From Microbacterium nymphoidis (GTDB taxonomy: Bacteria > Actinomycetota > Actinomycetes > Actinomycetales > Microbacteriaceae), in contig NZ_JAJNOD010000007.1 in NCBI RefSeq assembly GCF_021044885.1, positions 62,001-126,000 of the forward strand: DNA of 64,000 bases, in the 5' to 3' direction. Below are positions 35,060 through 44,021 of this stretch, one piece after another. The notes beneath the pieces were generated by a model. It was not told the DNA's origin. It ran no database searches and worked only from the letters and a program-made list of their open reading frames with translations. The position numbers were made by a program, and so were the translations under genes. How positions within the stretch are numbered: the stretch's first letter is position 1; the number at the start of each line of letters is the position of its first letter.

Positions 35060-35296
35060 ATGGCCGCAGTGTGCCAGGTGACTGGAGCTGTTCCCGGCTT
35101 CGGTCACAACATCAGCCACTCGCACCGCCGGACGAAGCGCCGCTTCGACCCGAACGTGCAGAAGAAGACGTACTTCGTCCCGTCGCTGGGTCGTAAGATC
35201 ACGCTGAACGTGTCCGCCAAGGGCATCAAGGTGATCGACGCCCGTGGCATCGAGTCCGTTGTGAAGGACCTCCTCGCGAAGGGTGTGAAGCTCTAA
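35060..35296 (+). CDS. rpmB: Large ribosomal subunit protein L28, zinc-free form
   Basis: A 78-residue L28 of the E. coli-like type ([32 protein letters not shown]). It lacks the two CxxC pairs of the zinc-ribbon form. The ATG has AAGGAG seven bases upstream. The stop overlaps the next ATG (TAATG), so translation is coupled to L33. Confidence 0.95.
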   Translation: MAAVCQVTGAVPGFGHNISHSHRRTKRRFDPNVQKKTYFVPSLGRKITLNVSAKGIKVIDARGIESVVKDLLAKGVKL

Positions 35297-35466
35297 TGGC
35301 GAAGAAGGCACAGGACGTACGTCCGATCATCAAGCTCCGTTCGACGGCTGGCACGGGTTACACCTACGTGACTCGCAAGAACCGTCGTAACAACCCCGAC
35401 CGCATCGTTCTCAAGAAGTACGACCCGGTGATCCGCAAGCACGTCGAATTCCGAGAGGAGCGTTGA
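35296..35466 (+). CDS. rpmG: Large ribosomal subunit protein L33, zinc-free form
   Basis: A 56-residue L33 ([27 protein letters not shown]), too short for many gene finders. It has no cysteines, so it is the zinc-independent variant. It overlaps rpmB by one base and is followed by rpsN after three bases. Confidence 0.95.
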   Translation: MAKKAQDVRPIIKLRSTAGTGYTYVTRKNRRNNPDRIVLKKYDPVIRKHVEFREER

Positions 35467-35469
35467 TCC

Positions 35470-35775
35470 ATGGCTAAGAAGAGCATGATCGCGAAGAACG
35501 AGCAGCGTAAGGTCATCGTCGCTCGCTACAACGAGAAGCGTCTGGCGCTGAAGGCGGCCCTCGTGTCGCCGTCGTCGACCGACGAAGAGCGCGAGGCCGC
35601 TCGCGTGGGCCTGCAGAAGCTGCCCCGCAACGCTTCGCCGGTGCGCGTTCGCAACCGCGACGTCATCGACGGTCGCCCCCGTGGCCACCTGTCGAAGTTC
35701 GGCATCTCGCGTGTTCGCTTCCGCGACATGGCACACCGTGGCGAGCTGCCCGGTGTCACCAAGTCCAGCTGGTAA
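35470..35775 (+). CDS. rpsN: Small ribosomal subunit protein S14, long zinc-free form
   Basis: A 101-residue S14 ([10 protein letters not shown] start, RVRNRD and [34 protein letters not shown] at the end). The long form without the CxxC...CxxC zinc site is used here. In many actinobacteria this gene is a second copy that replaces the zinc form in zinc starvation; here it ends an rpmB-rpmG-rpsN operon. Confidence 0.95.
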   Translation: MAKKSMIAKNEQRKVIVARYNEKRLALKAALVSPSSTDEEREAARVGLQKLPRNASPVRVRNRDVIDGRPRGHLSKFGISRVRFRDMAHRGELPGVTKSSW

Positions 35776-35789
35776 GCACCCGCAAACGC

Positions 35790-35823
35790 ACGAAGGGCGA
35801 GTCCGTCAGGACTCGCCCTTCGT
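35790..35823 (+). terminator. Terminator of the rpmB-rpmG-rpsN operon
   Basis: ACGAAGGGCGAGTCC with its exact complement, a 15-bp stem with a GTCA loop, 15 bases after the rpsN stop, followed by CGTTT. Confidence 0.9.
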
Positions 35824-36025
35824 CGTTTCCGCCCGAGGGGCTTTCGTCGTCGTGTGTGAGGAGCTCGTCGATGTGCGTGAGGGGATCCGTCGTCGCCGTG
35901 CGGCGACGTCGTTCCGTGCAATGGGTTCGCGACGTGGGCGGCGTCGAATGCGTGCGGTGCACGTCGTTCGCGTAGGGTGGTTCGGCGACGTCCTCATCGG
36001 CGGGCGGCGCGAAAGGGGACCGATC

Positions 36026-36829
36026 TTGAACGCTGTCTGCCCTCCCGGGTTCATGAGCAATCCGGCATTTCCGCTTCTCGTGGGCGTGGCCGCCGTGATC
36101 ATCGTTCTCGGCATTGTGCTCGCGGTGGTGTCCAAGCGCCGCCGAGGCGGTGCGGGCACTCTCGCGATCGGAGTGCTCCTCCTCGCCGGCGGCAGCATGT
36201 TCGCCTCGCCGGCTCCCGCAGCAGCCGCCGATTGCCCGCCGTCGGCCGCGGCCACGGCGCAGCCGAGTGCGGAGGCGACTGAGACGGGCCCCACGGGAAC
36301 TCTCGCGGTCGACCTCGGCAGCATCCACGACCTGTACAACGCGTATCTGACCGCTCCCACGCAGGTCAAGCTCATCGAGGACAGCGGCAACATTGAACAG
36401 GACGTGCCGCTGCAGGACGCGCTGGCCAGCTGCCAGACCGACTACTCCGCCCCCGAGCCCATCACGATCGCTCTGGTGGACGCTGCGACCGGACGGGTCG
36501 GCTGGGCCGCGCAGATCCCCGCGGACGGTGAGGATGTCGTGGGTCTGGAAGGTGTTCCGCTCGGCGCGTACACGGTGATCCTGCTGCAGCAGCGCAGCGG
36601 CCCCGGCGACCCCGTTCCCGCGGGTGCCTCCACGAGCGTGAGCTTCCAGTGGCAGCGCACGTTCCATGAGTGCACGGTGACCGCGGAGCGCGGGCAGACG
36701 CTGACGCATGGGATCTACACCGGCGGAAACCCGGGCACTCTGGTCGCCACAGTCGACGGGACAGGAGCCACGGCCACCTTTACCGAGGCCTCGCCCCAGC
36801 AGGTCGTCCGCCTATCGCTCGGCAGCTGA
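36026..36829 (+). CDS. Hypothetical membrane-anchored secreted protein
   Basis: About 267 residues. The TTG at 36026 is chosen because AAAGGGGA precedes it; the ATG at 36053 has no ribosome site. Two hydrophobic segments (about 14-36 and 44-60) end in an Ala-rich stretch like a signal cleavage site. The outer domain (about 80-267) is beta-rich and contains cysteines that may pair. I recognise no family. The upstream 200 bases are very CpG-rich, with a TAGGGT box at about 35975 as a possible -10. Confidence 0.6.
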   Translation: MNAVCPPGFMSNPAFPLLVGVAAVIIVLGIVLAVVSKRRRGGAGTLAIGVLLLAGGSMFASPAPAAAADCPPSAAATAQPSAEATETGPTGTLAVDLGSIHDLYNAYLTAPTQVKLIEDSGNIEQDVPLQDALASCQTDYSAPEPITIALVDAATGRVGWAAQIPADGEDVVGLEGVPLGAYTVILLQQRSGPGDPVPAGASTSVSFQWQRTFHECTVTAERGQTLTHGIYTGGNPGTLVATVDGTGATATFTEASPQQVVRLSLGS

Positions 36830-36841
36830 CGGGCGCTCGCG

Positions 36842-37897
36842 TCAGCCCGTGAAGGTGCGGAGGATGTCGCCGCCGAACAGCGAGAACGCCGTCACTCCGG
36901 CCGAGAGCAGCAGTACGCCCACCGTGGCCGCGACCGCCATCACCGACACACCGCTCCCGCCGCTCCCGCCGAGTCGCTGACCGCGCAGACCCACGGCGAC
37001 CCCCGCCCGTGCAGCCAGCTCGCCGGCCTGATCGTCGCGGTACGACTCGGTGCGCGCCGCGAAACGGCGGTGGAACTCCTCGGCGAGCGTGACCGCCGTG
37101 GCCATCGTCTCAGCGCGATCGAAGCGCGTGTTCGCCGGCAGGTAGACGTAGAGGCGATCGGAGACCAGCTCGATCTCCGCGCCGGAGCCGAGATCGATCA
37201 CCCGGGCCATGAGGTCGGGCGTGAAGATGTAGAGCGCATCGCGCTGGTACCCCTCCGGCACGATGAGCTGGAACACCGACGCGAAGTCGCCCTCCAGGTC
37301 CATCCGCGCAGCGCCTCGTCCCAGGCCCAGTGTGGGAATGATGCTGCGTCGACGATTCGCCAGCACGATGTGCGGCACCGGTGCCGGTAGCGGCACCTCG
37401 ATGAAGCCGAATGGGCGCTGGATCGTGGCGGCTCCCTGGCCGCGCGCCACGGAGTGGTGGATGCCGAGCTCGAACGGCAGGCGCGGATCTGCGCAGGCCA
37501 CGACCGCGCGTTCCTGACTGTGGGCCACGCGGGCGAACGCGGCCCCGGGCCGGCGGTTGTCCTCCAGTGCGTCGGCGTAGGCCCAGCCATTGGCCCACGC
37601 GAAGGCGGCGATCTTCACGCGCCGTGCGAGCAGCACGGTGTGCCAGACGAAGGACAGTGCGGCCAGCACCGTGTAGCCGATGACGAAGAGCCCGAGGATG
37701 GGCGCCACCATCAGGAACTCGGAGCGCACCAGCCACCACAGGGCCACGAGCATCGCCGCGGCGAACAGCAGCACTGTGACGAGCAGCACGAGGAACCGGC
37801 GGTACGGCGGGGTGCGGCAGATCCTCTCGTAGGTGAGGATGTCCCGCAGCCCCGCGCCGTGCCGCAGTGGCTCGAGGTCGACGCTTACAGGCGCCAC
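36842..37897 (-). CDS. Hypothetical membrane protein, partner of the DUF1266 gene
   Basis: About 351 residues. A cytosolic start is followed by two hydrophobic segments (about 36-60 and 64-88), a long soluble region (about 90-300) and a C-terminal membrane segment (about 325-345). No ATG exists near the beginning. GTG at 37897, overlapping the preceding gene by 13 bases, is the best start though without a good ribosome site. Coupling to the DUF1266 gene implies a joint function that is unknown. Confidence 0.6.
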   Translation of the reverse strand: MAPVSVDLEPLRHGAGLRDILTYERICRTPPYRRFLVLLVTVLLFAAAMLVALWWLVRSEFLMVAPILGLFVIGYTVLAALSFVWHTVLLARRVKIAAFAWANGWAYADALEDNRRPGAAFARVAHSQERAVVACADPRLPFELGIHHSVARGQGAATIQRPFGFIEVPLPAPVPHIVLANRRRSIIPTLGLGRGAARMDLEGDFASVFQLIVPEGYQRDALYIFTPDLMARVIDLGSGAEIELVSDRLYVYLPANTRFDRAETMATAVTLAEEFHRRFAARTESYRDDQAGELAARAGVAVGLRGQRLGGSGGSGVSVMAVAATVGVLLLSAGVTAFSLFGGDILRTFTG

Positions 37898-38754
37898 GGC
37901 AGCGTGGTCCACGGCCCGTTGCGCTTCGCGGTGGCCGCAGCCTGGAAGTCGTTGCATCCCTCGAACTTCTCGAAGGCCTTCTCGTCGACGTTTCCGTCGC
38001 TCCAGTGCATGACACGGCCCACGTTGTAGCTCAGGCCGAAGTCCGCCCAGGACGAGAACGCAGGACGCGCCTCTTCGTTGATCCGGTGGATGATCTGGCG
38101 GGCCTCGGGGATGTCGCCGTGTCCGAGCGCCACTCCCCACGTGGTCATGCCGACCGCCTGACCGATCGCGTAGCCGTCGAGGGTCTTCACGTACAGATCG
38201 GGGGTGACGATGTCCTTGCCGACGCGCTTGCGGACCTGAGCCTCGGTGTACTCGATCGCCGTGACGAAGGCGCGTGCATCACGCTTGTCGCCGCCCTCCG
38301 CGACGATCGCGTTCAGCCATTCCTTCGCCTTGGGTGCCCGGCCGAGCCGCTCGCCCAGCTGTGCGCGCACGGCCAGGTAGAGCACCCACATCTCCCGGCG
38401 GCGGCGGACGGTGACCAGGCGCTCGATGTTGTCGAGCCAGTCCTGGCGGCTGTAGACGCCCCACTGCTCGACGAGGACCTTCTTCTCGCGGTCGCCCAGG
38501 GCCGAAGCCGTGGGGTCGTTCCAGTGGCCGGACGGCAGGTTCACGATCTGCAGGAAGCCGAGTGCCAGCTCGTTCGCTTCGCGGTCGGTGGTCGAGAAAC
38601 GCTCGTCCGCCTTGACCTTCGAGGCCGGCAGGATCCAGATGACGATGAAGAACAGCACCACGGCACCGACGATCGCCCACACCCACCACTGGGCGACGAG
38701 CCATTCCAGGAGCGAACCGAGATCGTTGAGGTCGAGGCGGGCGGCAGGGCGCAT
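37885..38754 (-). CDS. DUF1266-family protein with N-terminal membrane anchor
   Basis: A 289-residue protein: a membrane segment (about 18-42, WLVAQWWVWAIVGAVVLFF) precedes a DUF1266 domain. Its hallmarks are visible: WGVYSRQDWLDNIERL (about 99-114) and the C-terminal FSSWADFGLSYNVGRVMHW. DUF1266 proteins are widespread and uncharacterised. ATG has GGAGAC just upstream. It is transcribed away from a TetR gene with an operator in between. Confidence 0.8.
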   Translation of the reverse strand: MRPAARLDLNDLGSLLEWLVAQWWVWAIVGAVVLFFIVIWILPASKVKADERFSTTDREANELALGFLQIVNLPSGHWNDPTASALGDREKKVLVEQWGVYSRQDWLDNIERLVTVRRRREMWVLYLAVRAQLGERLGRAPKAKEWLNAIVAEGGDKRDARAFVTAIEYTEAQVRKRVGKDIVTPDLYVKTLDGYAIGQAVGMTTWGVALGHGDIPEARQIIHRINEEARPAFSSWADFGLSYNVGRVMHWSDGNVDEKAFEKFEGCNDFQAAATAKRNGPWTTLPWRL

Positions 38755-38778
38755 GAATGTCTCCGGAAAGTTTTAGCT

Positions 38779-38792
38779 TGAACGACTGTTCA
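38779..38792. promoter_or_regulatory. TetR operator in the divergent DUF1266/tetR gap
   Basis: TGAAC-GACT-GTTCA is a 5-4-5 dyad between divergent genes. It overlaps a TTGAAC element (38778-38783) that could be the -35 box of tetR, with TGTATA 17 bases later as -10. Binding would block tetR and probably the DUF1266 operon too. Confidence 0.55.
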
Positions 38793-38859
38793 GTGATTAA
38801 TGTATACGGCAGACGTCCGACTGGGAAGTTCGACGCTCGCGTGCAGAGGAGGAGGCCCC

Positions 38860-39513
38860 ATGGCGCGCTCCGAAGAGCACAACCGGCAGGCGCGCGAGCG
38901 TGCGCGGGAGGCGCTTCTCGATGCCGCCATCACCCTGTTCGCCGAACGCGGTGTCGCGGGCGCGAGCATCGCTGAGATCACCCGTCTCGCGGGGGTCGCG
39001 CAGGGTCTCGTCAGCTATCACTTCGGCGGCAAGGATCAGCTGATCTCCGCCGTGATCGACCGCTGGTTCGAGACGGTGATCGGCATCTCGCGGGTCGAGG
39101 GCACCCCCGACGACGCACTCGCCGCCATCATCGACGGCGCCCTGCTCGCCACCGCGTTCGCCGTGCCGCTGCAGCGGGCGGTGCTGGCGATGCAGCTGCA
39201 GCCGGCCACGCACCGCCTGTTCGCGGAGTCGGAGCAGCGCCATGCGGCCGGCGTCACCGCGGCTGAGGACGCCGTCCGCGCGCTGTTTCGCGCCCGCGGC
39301 GCTGCCGATCCAGGGCTGGAGGAGGTGATGCTGCGCAGCACCCTCGAGGGCGTGTTCGTGAAGTTCGCGGTCTTTGGCGACACGTACCCGCTGGAGGACG
39401 CGCGGCGCTGGGTGCGCCGCCTCTACGGCCTTCCGGAACCTCGGGAACCGCTCCCGCTCAGCGGTTCACCGCGCGGCATGGAGCCGAGACCCCGCGCATC
39501 GGCAGGCGGCTGA
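38860..39513 (+). CDS. TetR/AcrR-family repressor
   Basis: A 217-residue repressor with a TetR N-terminus (ALLDAAITLFAERGVAGASIAEITRLAGVAQGLVSYHFGGKDQL), closest in style to BetI/TetR_C_6 regulators. The ATG at 38860 is set by a GAGGAGGAGG site. It is divergent from the DUF1266 pair with an operator-like dyad in the gap; the symporter downstream has its own leader. Its effector is unknown. Confidence 0.9.
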   Translation: MARSEEHNRQARERAREALLDAAITLFAERGVAGASIAEITRLAGVAQGLVSYHFGGKDQLISAVIDRWFETVIGISRVEGTPDDALAAIIDGALLATAFAVPLQRAVLAMQLQPATHRLFAESEQRHAAGVTAAEDAVRALFRARGAADPGLEEVMLRSTLEGVFVKFAVFGDTYPLEDARRWVRRLYGLPEPREPLPLSGSPRGMEPRPRASAGG

Positions 39514-39649
39514 TCGGGGCCTCGTGTTTCGGCGGGTGTGACGTGCCGTGACGCCGTGTTGCGCCTCGGCAGACAGGGGCGCCTCGACACTCCTACCGTG
39601 GCTGATGCCGCACTTTTCTGCGGCCAGCTCCAGCCGAGAAGGACCCCCC

Positions 39650-41074
39650 ATGAGCCAGACCACAGCTCGAACGAAGGCGCCCGATACCCGCGGGCCGGTA
39701 CGCAAGCTCCTCACGTCGTTCGGATTCCAGATCCTCGTCGCCCTGATCCTCGGCGTCGTCGCCGGACTCATCGGCAAGCAGCTGGGGCCGGACGAGGCGG
39801 GCGGCGCGAACGGGCTGGCGGCGACGCTGGCCACGATCGGCTCCTCCTACGTCACCCTGCTGAAGGCCGCGGTCATCCCGCTGGTGTTCACCGCGATCGT
39901 GGCGAGCATCTCCAACCTGCGTCGTGTGCAGAACGCCGCGCGCCTGGCGGGTCAGACGCTGCTGTGGTTCGCGATCACCGCGTTCATCGCCGTGATCATC
40001 GGCATCGTGCTCGGCGTCACCGTGCAGCCGGGAGCTCGCGCCGGCGATGGACTCACCCCGTCCGATCCATACGCCGTTGGCACCTGGTGGAACTTCCTCA
40101 CGGGCCTCATCCCGCAGAACTTCCTCGGCCTCACCGCCTCGACGGCGGTGGACTTCGAAGCGCAGAAGGCGACCACCAGTGTCGGCTTCAACGTGCTGCA
40201 GATCATCGTGGTGGCCGTGGCCGTCGGAATCGCGGCGATCAAGGTGGGCCGACGTGCCGAGCCGTTCCTGGCGTTCACCGAGTCGCTGCTGAAGGTGATC
40301 CAGCGCGTGCTGTGGTGGATCATCCGCATCGCGCCGATCGGAACCTTCGGCCTCATCGGAAACGCGGTCATCCAGTACGGCTGGGACAAGCTCACCTCCC
40401 TCGCCTGGTTCGCCGGTGCCATCTACATCGGCCTCGCCATCGTGCTGTTCGTGGTCTACCCGGTGCTGATCAAGACGCACGGGCTCTCCATCAAGCAGTA
40501 CTTCACCGGCGTGTGGCCCGCGGTCACGGTCGCGTTCTTCTCCCGCTCGTCCATCGGTACCCTGCCCGTCACCGAGCGTGTGACGGAGCGAAACCTGGGC
40601 GTGCCGAGCTCCTACGCCTCCTTCGCCGTGCCCCTCGGCGCGACCACGAAGATGGACGGCTGCGCGGCGATCTATCCGGCCATCGCGGCGATCTTCGTGG
40701 CGCAGTTCTACGGCATCGAGCTGTCGTTCGTGCAGTACCTGCTGATCGTGCTGGTGTCGGTGGTCGGCTCCGCAGCGACGGCCGGCACCACCGGCGCCGT
40801 CGTCATGCTGACGCTGACCCTGTCGACCCTCGGCCTGCCGCTGGACGGTGTGGGCCTGCTGCTGGCGATCGATCCGATCCTCGACATGGGTCGTACCGCG
40901 GTGAACGTCGCCGGCCAGGCGCTCGTTCCCACGATCGTCGCGAAGCGGGAGGGCATCCTCGACGTCGACCTGTACAACGCCCAGCGGGAGGGGCTGCCGT
41001 TCGCAGACGACAGCGCCGACGAGGAGCCCGAGGCGACGGCGGATGCCGCAGAGGGAGAAGCGGCCCGCGTCTGA
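39650..41074 (+). CDS. Dicarboxylate/amino acid:cation symporter (DAACS family)
   Basis: A 474-residue transporter with about eight membrane helices and two re-entrant loops. The serine-rich FFSRSSIGTLPVT loop, MDGCAAIYP and the DMGRTAVNVAG motif (Asp/Arg/Asn substrate and sodium contacts) are present. Such proteins import glutamate, aspartate or C4-dicarboxylates with sodium or protons. The frame is open further upstream, but the ATG at 39650 follows AAGGA. It is a single-gene unit with a strong terminator. Confidence 0.92.
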   Translation: MSQTTARTKAPDTRGPVRKLLTSFGFQILVALILGVVAGLIGKQLGPDEAGGANGLAATLATIGSSYVTLLKAAVIPLVFTAIVASISNLRRVQNAARLAGQTLLWFAITAFIAVIIGIVLGVTVQPGARAGDGLTPSDPYAVGTWWNFLTGLIPQNFLGLTASTAVDFEAQKATTSVGFNVLQIIVVAVAVGIAAIKVGRRAEPFLAFTESLLKVIQRVLWWIIRIAPIGTFGLIGNAVIQYGWDKLTSLAWFAGAIYIGLAIVLFVVYPVLIKTHGLSIKQYFTGVWPAVTVAFFSRSSIGTLPVTERVTERNLGVPSSYASFAVPLGATTKMDGCAAIYPAIAAIFVAQFYGIELSFVQYLLIVLVSVVGSAATAGTTGAVVMLTLTLSTLGLPLDGVGLLLAIDPILDMGRTAVNVAGQALVPTIVAKREGILDVDLYNAQREGLPFADDSADEEPEATADAAEGEAARV

Positions 41075-41085
41075 CGCGGAGGGAT

Positions 41086-41125
41086 ATGACGAAGGCCGGG
41101 GCAGTGACGCCCCGGCCTTCGTCAT
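41086..41125. terminator. Bidirectional terminator between convergent genes
   Basis: A perfect 17-bp stem (41086-41102 with 41109-41125) with a six-base loop lies between the symporter and the convergent hypothetical gene. Confidence 0.85.
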
Positions 41126-41135
41126 GCGGCGCTGC

Positions 41136-41987
41136 TCACAGCGTGCCGGGCGCAGCCGGTGGTTGGAGCGGGACACGCGTGTGAGTCGCGTTGGCGGTTC
41201 CGGTGGCTCCGCTTCCGGTTCCGCTGGCTCCGGTTCCGGCTCCGGCTCCGGTGGTTCCGGTTCCGGTCGTTCCCGCCGCGTCCGGGCCGCTCGTGATCTC
41301 CTTGCCCACCCGCGTCTCCAGGATGCTGACCGCGTCGTCCGAGAGCACCAGGAGCCCGTCGAGTTCCTCGCGCACGCGGCGGTATGCCACCTGTCGCTCG
41401 GCGGCGGTGGCCGACTTGTCCACCGCGGTTTTCAGCAGCTGCTGAGCGCGCTCCAGACGACGGCGCTCCTCCTCGGTGAAGCCGGTGTCCCGCACGCGCC
41501 GGGCGTTCTGCTCGGCGACGTCGAACTTCACCGCGAAGTCGGTGACGGCCTCGCGATACTCGGCGAACTGCTCCGGTGTGAGGCGGACATCCGCGGTCAC
41601 CGGGCGGAGGCGGTCCGCCACCCGCTTGGCTCGCAGGAAGGCCGCCGTCAGGGGTTCTCGACCGTCGCTCATCGCGGGGAAGGCGATGGTCTTCGCCACA
41701 TCGAGCTCGTAGTCCAGCCACCGGCCGGTGACCTCGTCGTGCTCGTCGATCAGTCGCTGCACGTTCTCACGAGTGGCGTCTTCCGCCGGGCGTGGGGCCG
41801 TGGCGCGTGACTCCAGGAACCCGGGCGGGAACTCACCCCGCTTCGCCGCCATGAGCTCGAGTTTGCGCTGATGACGCTCCCGCTCCACCTTCTTGCCTCC
41901 GCCGAACGTGTAGTAGACCGCGGTGGCCAGTCCGAACGCCGGGAACGCCATCCACCAGTATTCGGAGATGAAGTCGAACACGTTCAT
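41136..41987 (-). CDS. Hypothetical membrane-anchored coiled-coil protein
   Basis: A 283-residue protein with one N-terminal membrane segment (about 9-28), a charged helical body (about 30-235) likely to form coiled coils, and a Gly/Thr/Ala-rich tail (about 236-270). No family is recognised. The ATG at 41987 begins MNVFDFISEYWWMAFPAFG. The tail is coded by repeated GGTTCCG-like units. Confidence 0.65.
   Translation of the reverse strand: MNVFDFISEYWWMAFPAFGLATAVYYTFGGGKKVERERHQRKLELMAAKRGEFPPGFLESRATAPRPAEDATRENVQRLIDEHDEVTGRWLDYELDVAKTIAFPAMSDGREPLTAAFLRAKRVADRLRPVTADVRLTPEQFAEYREAVTDFAVKFDVAEQNARRVRDTGFTEEERRRLERAQQLLKTAVDKSATAAERQVAYRRVREELDGLLVLSDDAVSILETRVGKEITSGPDAAGTTGTGTTGAGAGTGASGTGSGATGTANATHTRVPLQPPAAPGTL
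41192..41280 (-). repeat. Degenerate GGTTCCGGCTCC repeats coding for a Gly/Thr/Ala tail
   Basis: Short in-phase units encode TGTGTTGAGAG-like residues at the C-terminus of the coiled-coil protein. The unit is a multiple of three, so length changes keep the frame. Confidence 0.7.
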
Positions 41988-42035
41988 GTGGTCAGCCTAG
42001 GTCTCTCTGCTCGGCGGACAAGGGGCAGTGCGATC

Positions 42036-42734
42036 TCAGGCGATCGAGCGCCGCAGCGGAAGGTAGGACAGCAGGGCCAGCACGGCGGTGACGCCGATGC
42101 CGATGAGGGTCCATCCCCAGACGCCGATCCCCGCGATGGCCTCGAACATCGGTACCCAGAAGCCGAGCTTGATGGCGGCGAATCCGAGCAGGAGAAGTGC
42201 GGCGACAATGGCGAAGATCACGATGAGCATCACTGTCCGTCCCCACCGGCGGTAGATGACGGCGAACACGAATCCCAGCGTGAACAACAGCATCATGGCG
42301 GTGAAGTAGGTGAGCGCCTGCAGCCAGGGGCTCTCGTCCCAGAGGCCGGGGATGCGGAAGAACCGTCCGTTCAGCCCCCAGCCGTCGAAGGCCTGCTCGA
42401 GGTATCCGCCCACCGTGAAGATCAGGGCCATGCCGATGCTGGCGAGCGCGGCGGTGGCCATCGTCCCCAGGTAGAACTCCCGGCGCGTGACGCTCATCGC
42501 CTGCGAGAACGGGAACGTCAGCGTGAGGGCGTAGATGCCTGCGCCCATGAAGTACCACATCGGTGCCACGGGCGCGCCGCCGGCGAACTTGTAGCCGAGC
42601 GAGGGCGTCACCGGGACCAGCGCGAAGATCAGCAGCGACAGCACGAATGCGCCGCCCAGGATGATCAGCGGGATGCCGATGAAGGTCATCTTGTTGAGGT
42701 TCTGCAGGCGCACGACCTTGAGGATGCGATCCAT
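42036..42734 (-). CDS. ABC-2-type transporter permease
   Basis: A 232-residue membrane protein with six hydrophobic segments and short loops. Its ATG overlaps the ATPase stop by one base (TGATG), so it is made together with that ATPase. In the GntR(YtrA)-ATPase-permease layout it forms an exporter of unknown substrate, often linked to cell-envelope stress or antibiotics. Confidence 0.85.
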   Translation of the reverse strand: MDRILKVVRLQNLNKMTFIGIPLIILGGAFVLSLLIFALVPVTPSLGYKFAGGAPVAPMWYFMGAGIYALTLTFPFSQAMSVTRREFYLGTMATAALASIGMALIFTVGGYLEQAFDGWGLNGRFFRIPGLWDESPWLQALTYFTAMMLLFTLGFVFAVIYRRWGRTVMLIVIFAIVAALLLLGFAAIKLGFWVPMFEAIAGIGVWGWTLIGIGVTAVLALLSYLPLRRSIA

Positions 42735-43612
42735 CAGCGCACCTCCTCCTTCTGCGTGAGGCGGACCACGAGCTGCTGCAGCGACACCGGAGCGATGTCG
42801 AGCCCCGCAGCGGTGAGGCGATCGCGTTCGGCGGCATCGATCGTGCCGAGTACGGTCGCGGAGGTGACACGTCCGAGGCTCTCGGTGTGCAGCACCTCCC
42901 GTCCGCTGGTGAAGCCGGATACGGCGGAGGCATCGCCCACGACCGTGACGGCGCGGCCGCGAAGATCGTCGGCGGAGGCGTCGATCAGCACCCGCCCCTG
43001 ATCCAGCACGATCACATGTTCGAGGAGGTTCGCGACCTCGTCGATCAGGTGGCTGGACAGCACGATCGTTCGCGGGTGTTCGGCGTAGTCCTCCAGCAGC
43101 CGGTCATAGAAGATCTGACGGGCGACGGCGTCCAGGCCGAGATACGGCTCGTCGAAGAAGGTGATCTCCGCGCGAGCGGCCAGGCCGATGATGACACCGA
43201 CCGCGGACAGCTGGCCGCGCGAGAGCTTCTTGATGCGGCGGTTCATGGGAAGCAGGAACGCCTTCACCAGGTCGTCCGCGAGGTCCTGATCCCAGTTCGG
43301 GAAGAACATGCGGGCGGCGGCGAAAGCCTGCCCGGGCTTGAAATCGTCGGGGTACTTCTGGCTCTCGCGGACGAAGCACATCCGGCCGAGCACCGCGGCG
43401 TTCTCGTACGGATCCTCACCGAAGACCCGGACCTCGCCGGTACTGGCGAAGTTCTGAGCAGTGATGATCGACATGAGGGTGGACTTGCCGGCGCCGTTGC
43501 GGCCGAGCAGTCCGTAGATCGTGTCCTTCTCGAGGGAGAGGGTGACATCGGCCAGCGCGACGGTCTCGCGGTAGGTCTTGCCGAGGTCCCGGGTCTCGAT
43601 GACGACGGTCAT
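42734..43612 (-). CDS. ABC transporter ATP-binding protein (CcmA-like)
   Basis: A 292-residue ATPase: Walker A GRNGAGKS (37-44), Walker B FFDEPYLGLD and switch histidine in SSHLID. The signature motif reads LSRGQ (130-134) instead of LSGGQ. The second glycine is usually needed for catalysis, though LSRGQ/LSKGQ variants occur in YtrB-type transporters. The start overlaps the regulator stop by four bases. Confidence 0.9.
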   Translation of the reverse strand: MTVVIETRDLGKTYRETVALADVTLSLEKDTIYGLLGRNGAGKSTLMSIITAQNFASTGEVRVFGEDPYENAAVLGRMCFVRESQKYPDDFKPGQAFAAARMFFPNWDQDLADDLVKAFLLPMNRRIKKLSRGQLSAVGVIIGLAARAEITFFDEPYLGLDAVARQIFYDRLLEDYAEHPRTIVLSSHLIDEVANLLEHVIVLDQGRVLIDASADDLRGRAVTVVGDASAVSGFTSGREVLHTESLGRVTSATVLGTIDAAERDRLTAAGLDIAPVSLQQLVVRLTQKEEVR

Positions 43613-44001
43613 CGGGCGGTCCTTTCGTCTGTGCCGGAGGTGTGCTCTCCGGCGCGGGAACGGATGAGTGCGGCCACGTCTGCCGCCGTGAGGCCGAGCT
43701 TGTCGGCCTCGGCCAGCAGCGGGCCGATGAATCGGTCGGCGAACGCCGTGCGGCGCTCGGTGAGGAGGGCGTCGCGAGCGCCCTCTGCCACGAACATCCC
43801 GACACCGCGGCGCTTGAGGAGCACACCCTTGTCGACGAGCATGTTCACTCCTTTTGCGGCCGTGGCCGGGTTGATCCGGTGGAAGGCGGCGAGTTCGTTC
43901 GTCGACGGAGCCTGACTGCCTTCGGGCAGGCTGCCGTCGACGATCGAGTCCTCGACCATCTCGGCGATCTGCACGAAGATCGGCTTCCCATCGTCGATCA
44001 C
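43609..44001 (-). CDS. GntR-family regulator, YtrA subfamily
   Basis: A 130-residue regulator with a GntR winged helix (PIFVQIAEMVEDSIVDGSLPEG, PSTNELAAFHRINPATAAKGVNML) and the short YtrA-type C-terminal helix pair. GTG at 44001 is chosen over the GTG two codons earlier because GGAGG lies five bases before it. It heads an operon with an ABC ATPase and permease and likely represses it. Confidence 0.88.
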   Translation of the reverse strand: MIDDGKPIFVQIAEMVEDSIVDGSLPEGSQAPSTNELAAFHRINPATAAKGVNMLVDKGVLLKRRGVGMFVAEGARDALLTERRTAFADRFIGPLLAEADKLGLTAADVAALIRSRAGEHTSGTDERTAR

Positions 44002-44021
44002 GTCCACCTCCGGTGTGTTGG

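Noticed and set aside
41043..41810. Plus-strand open frame with GSGSG repeats
   Set aside because: Its Gly/Ser repeats are the antisense reading of the Gly/Thr-rich tail of the minus-strand coiled-coil protein.
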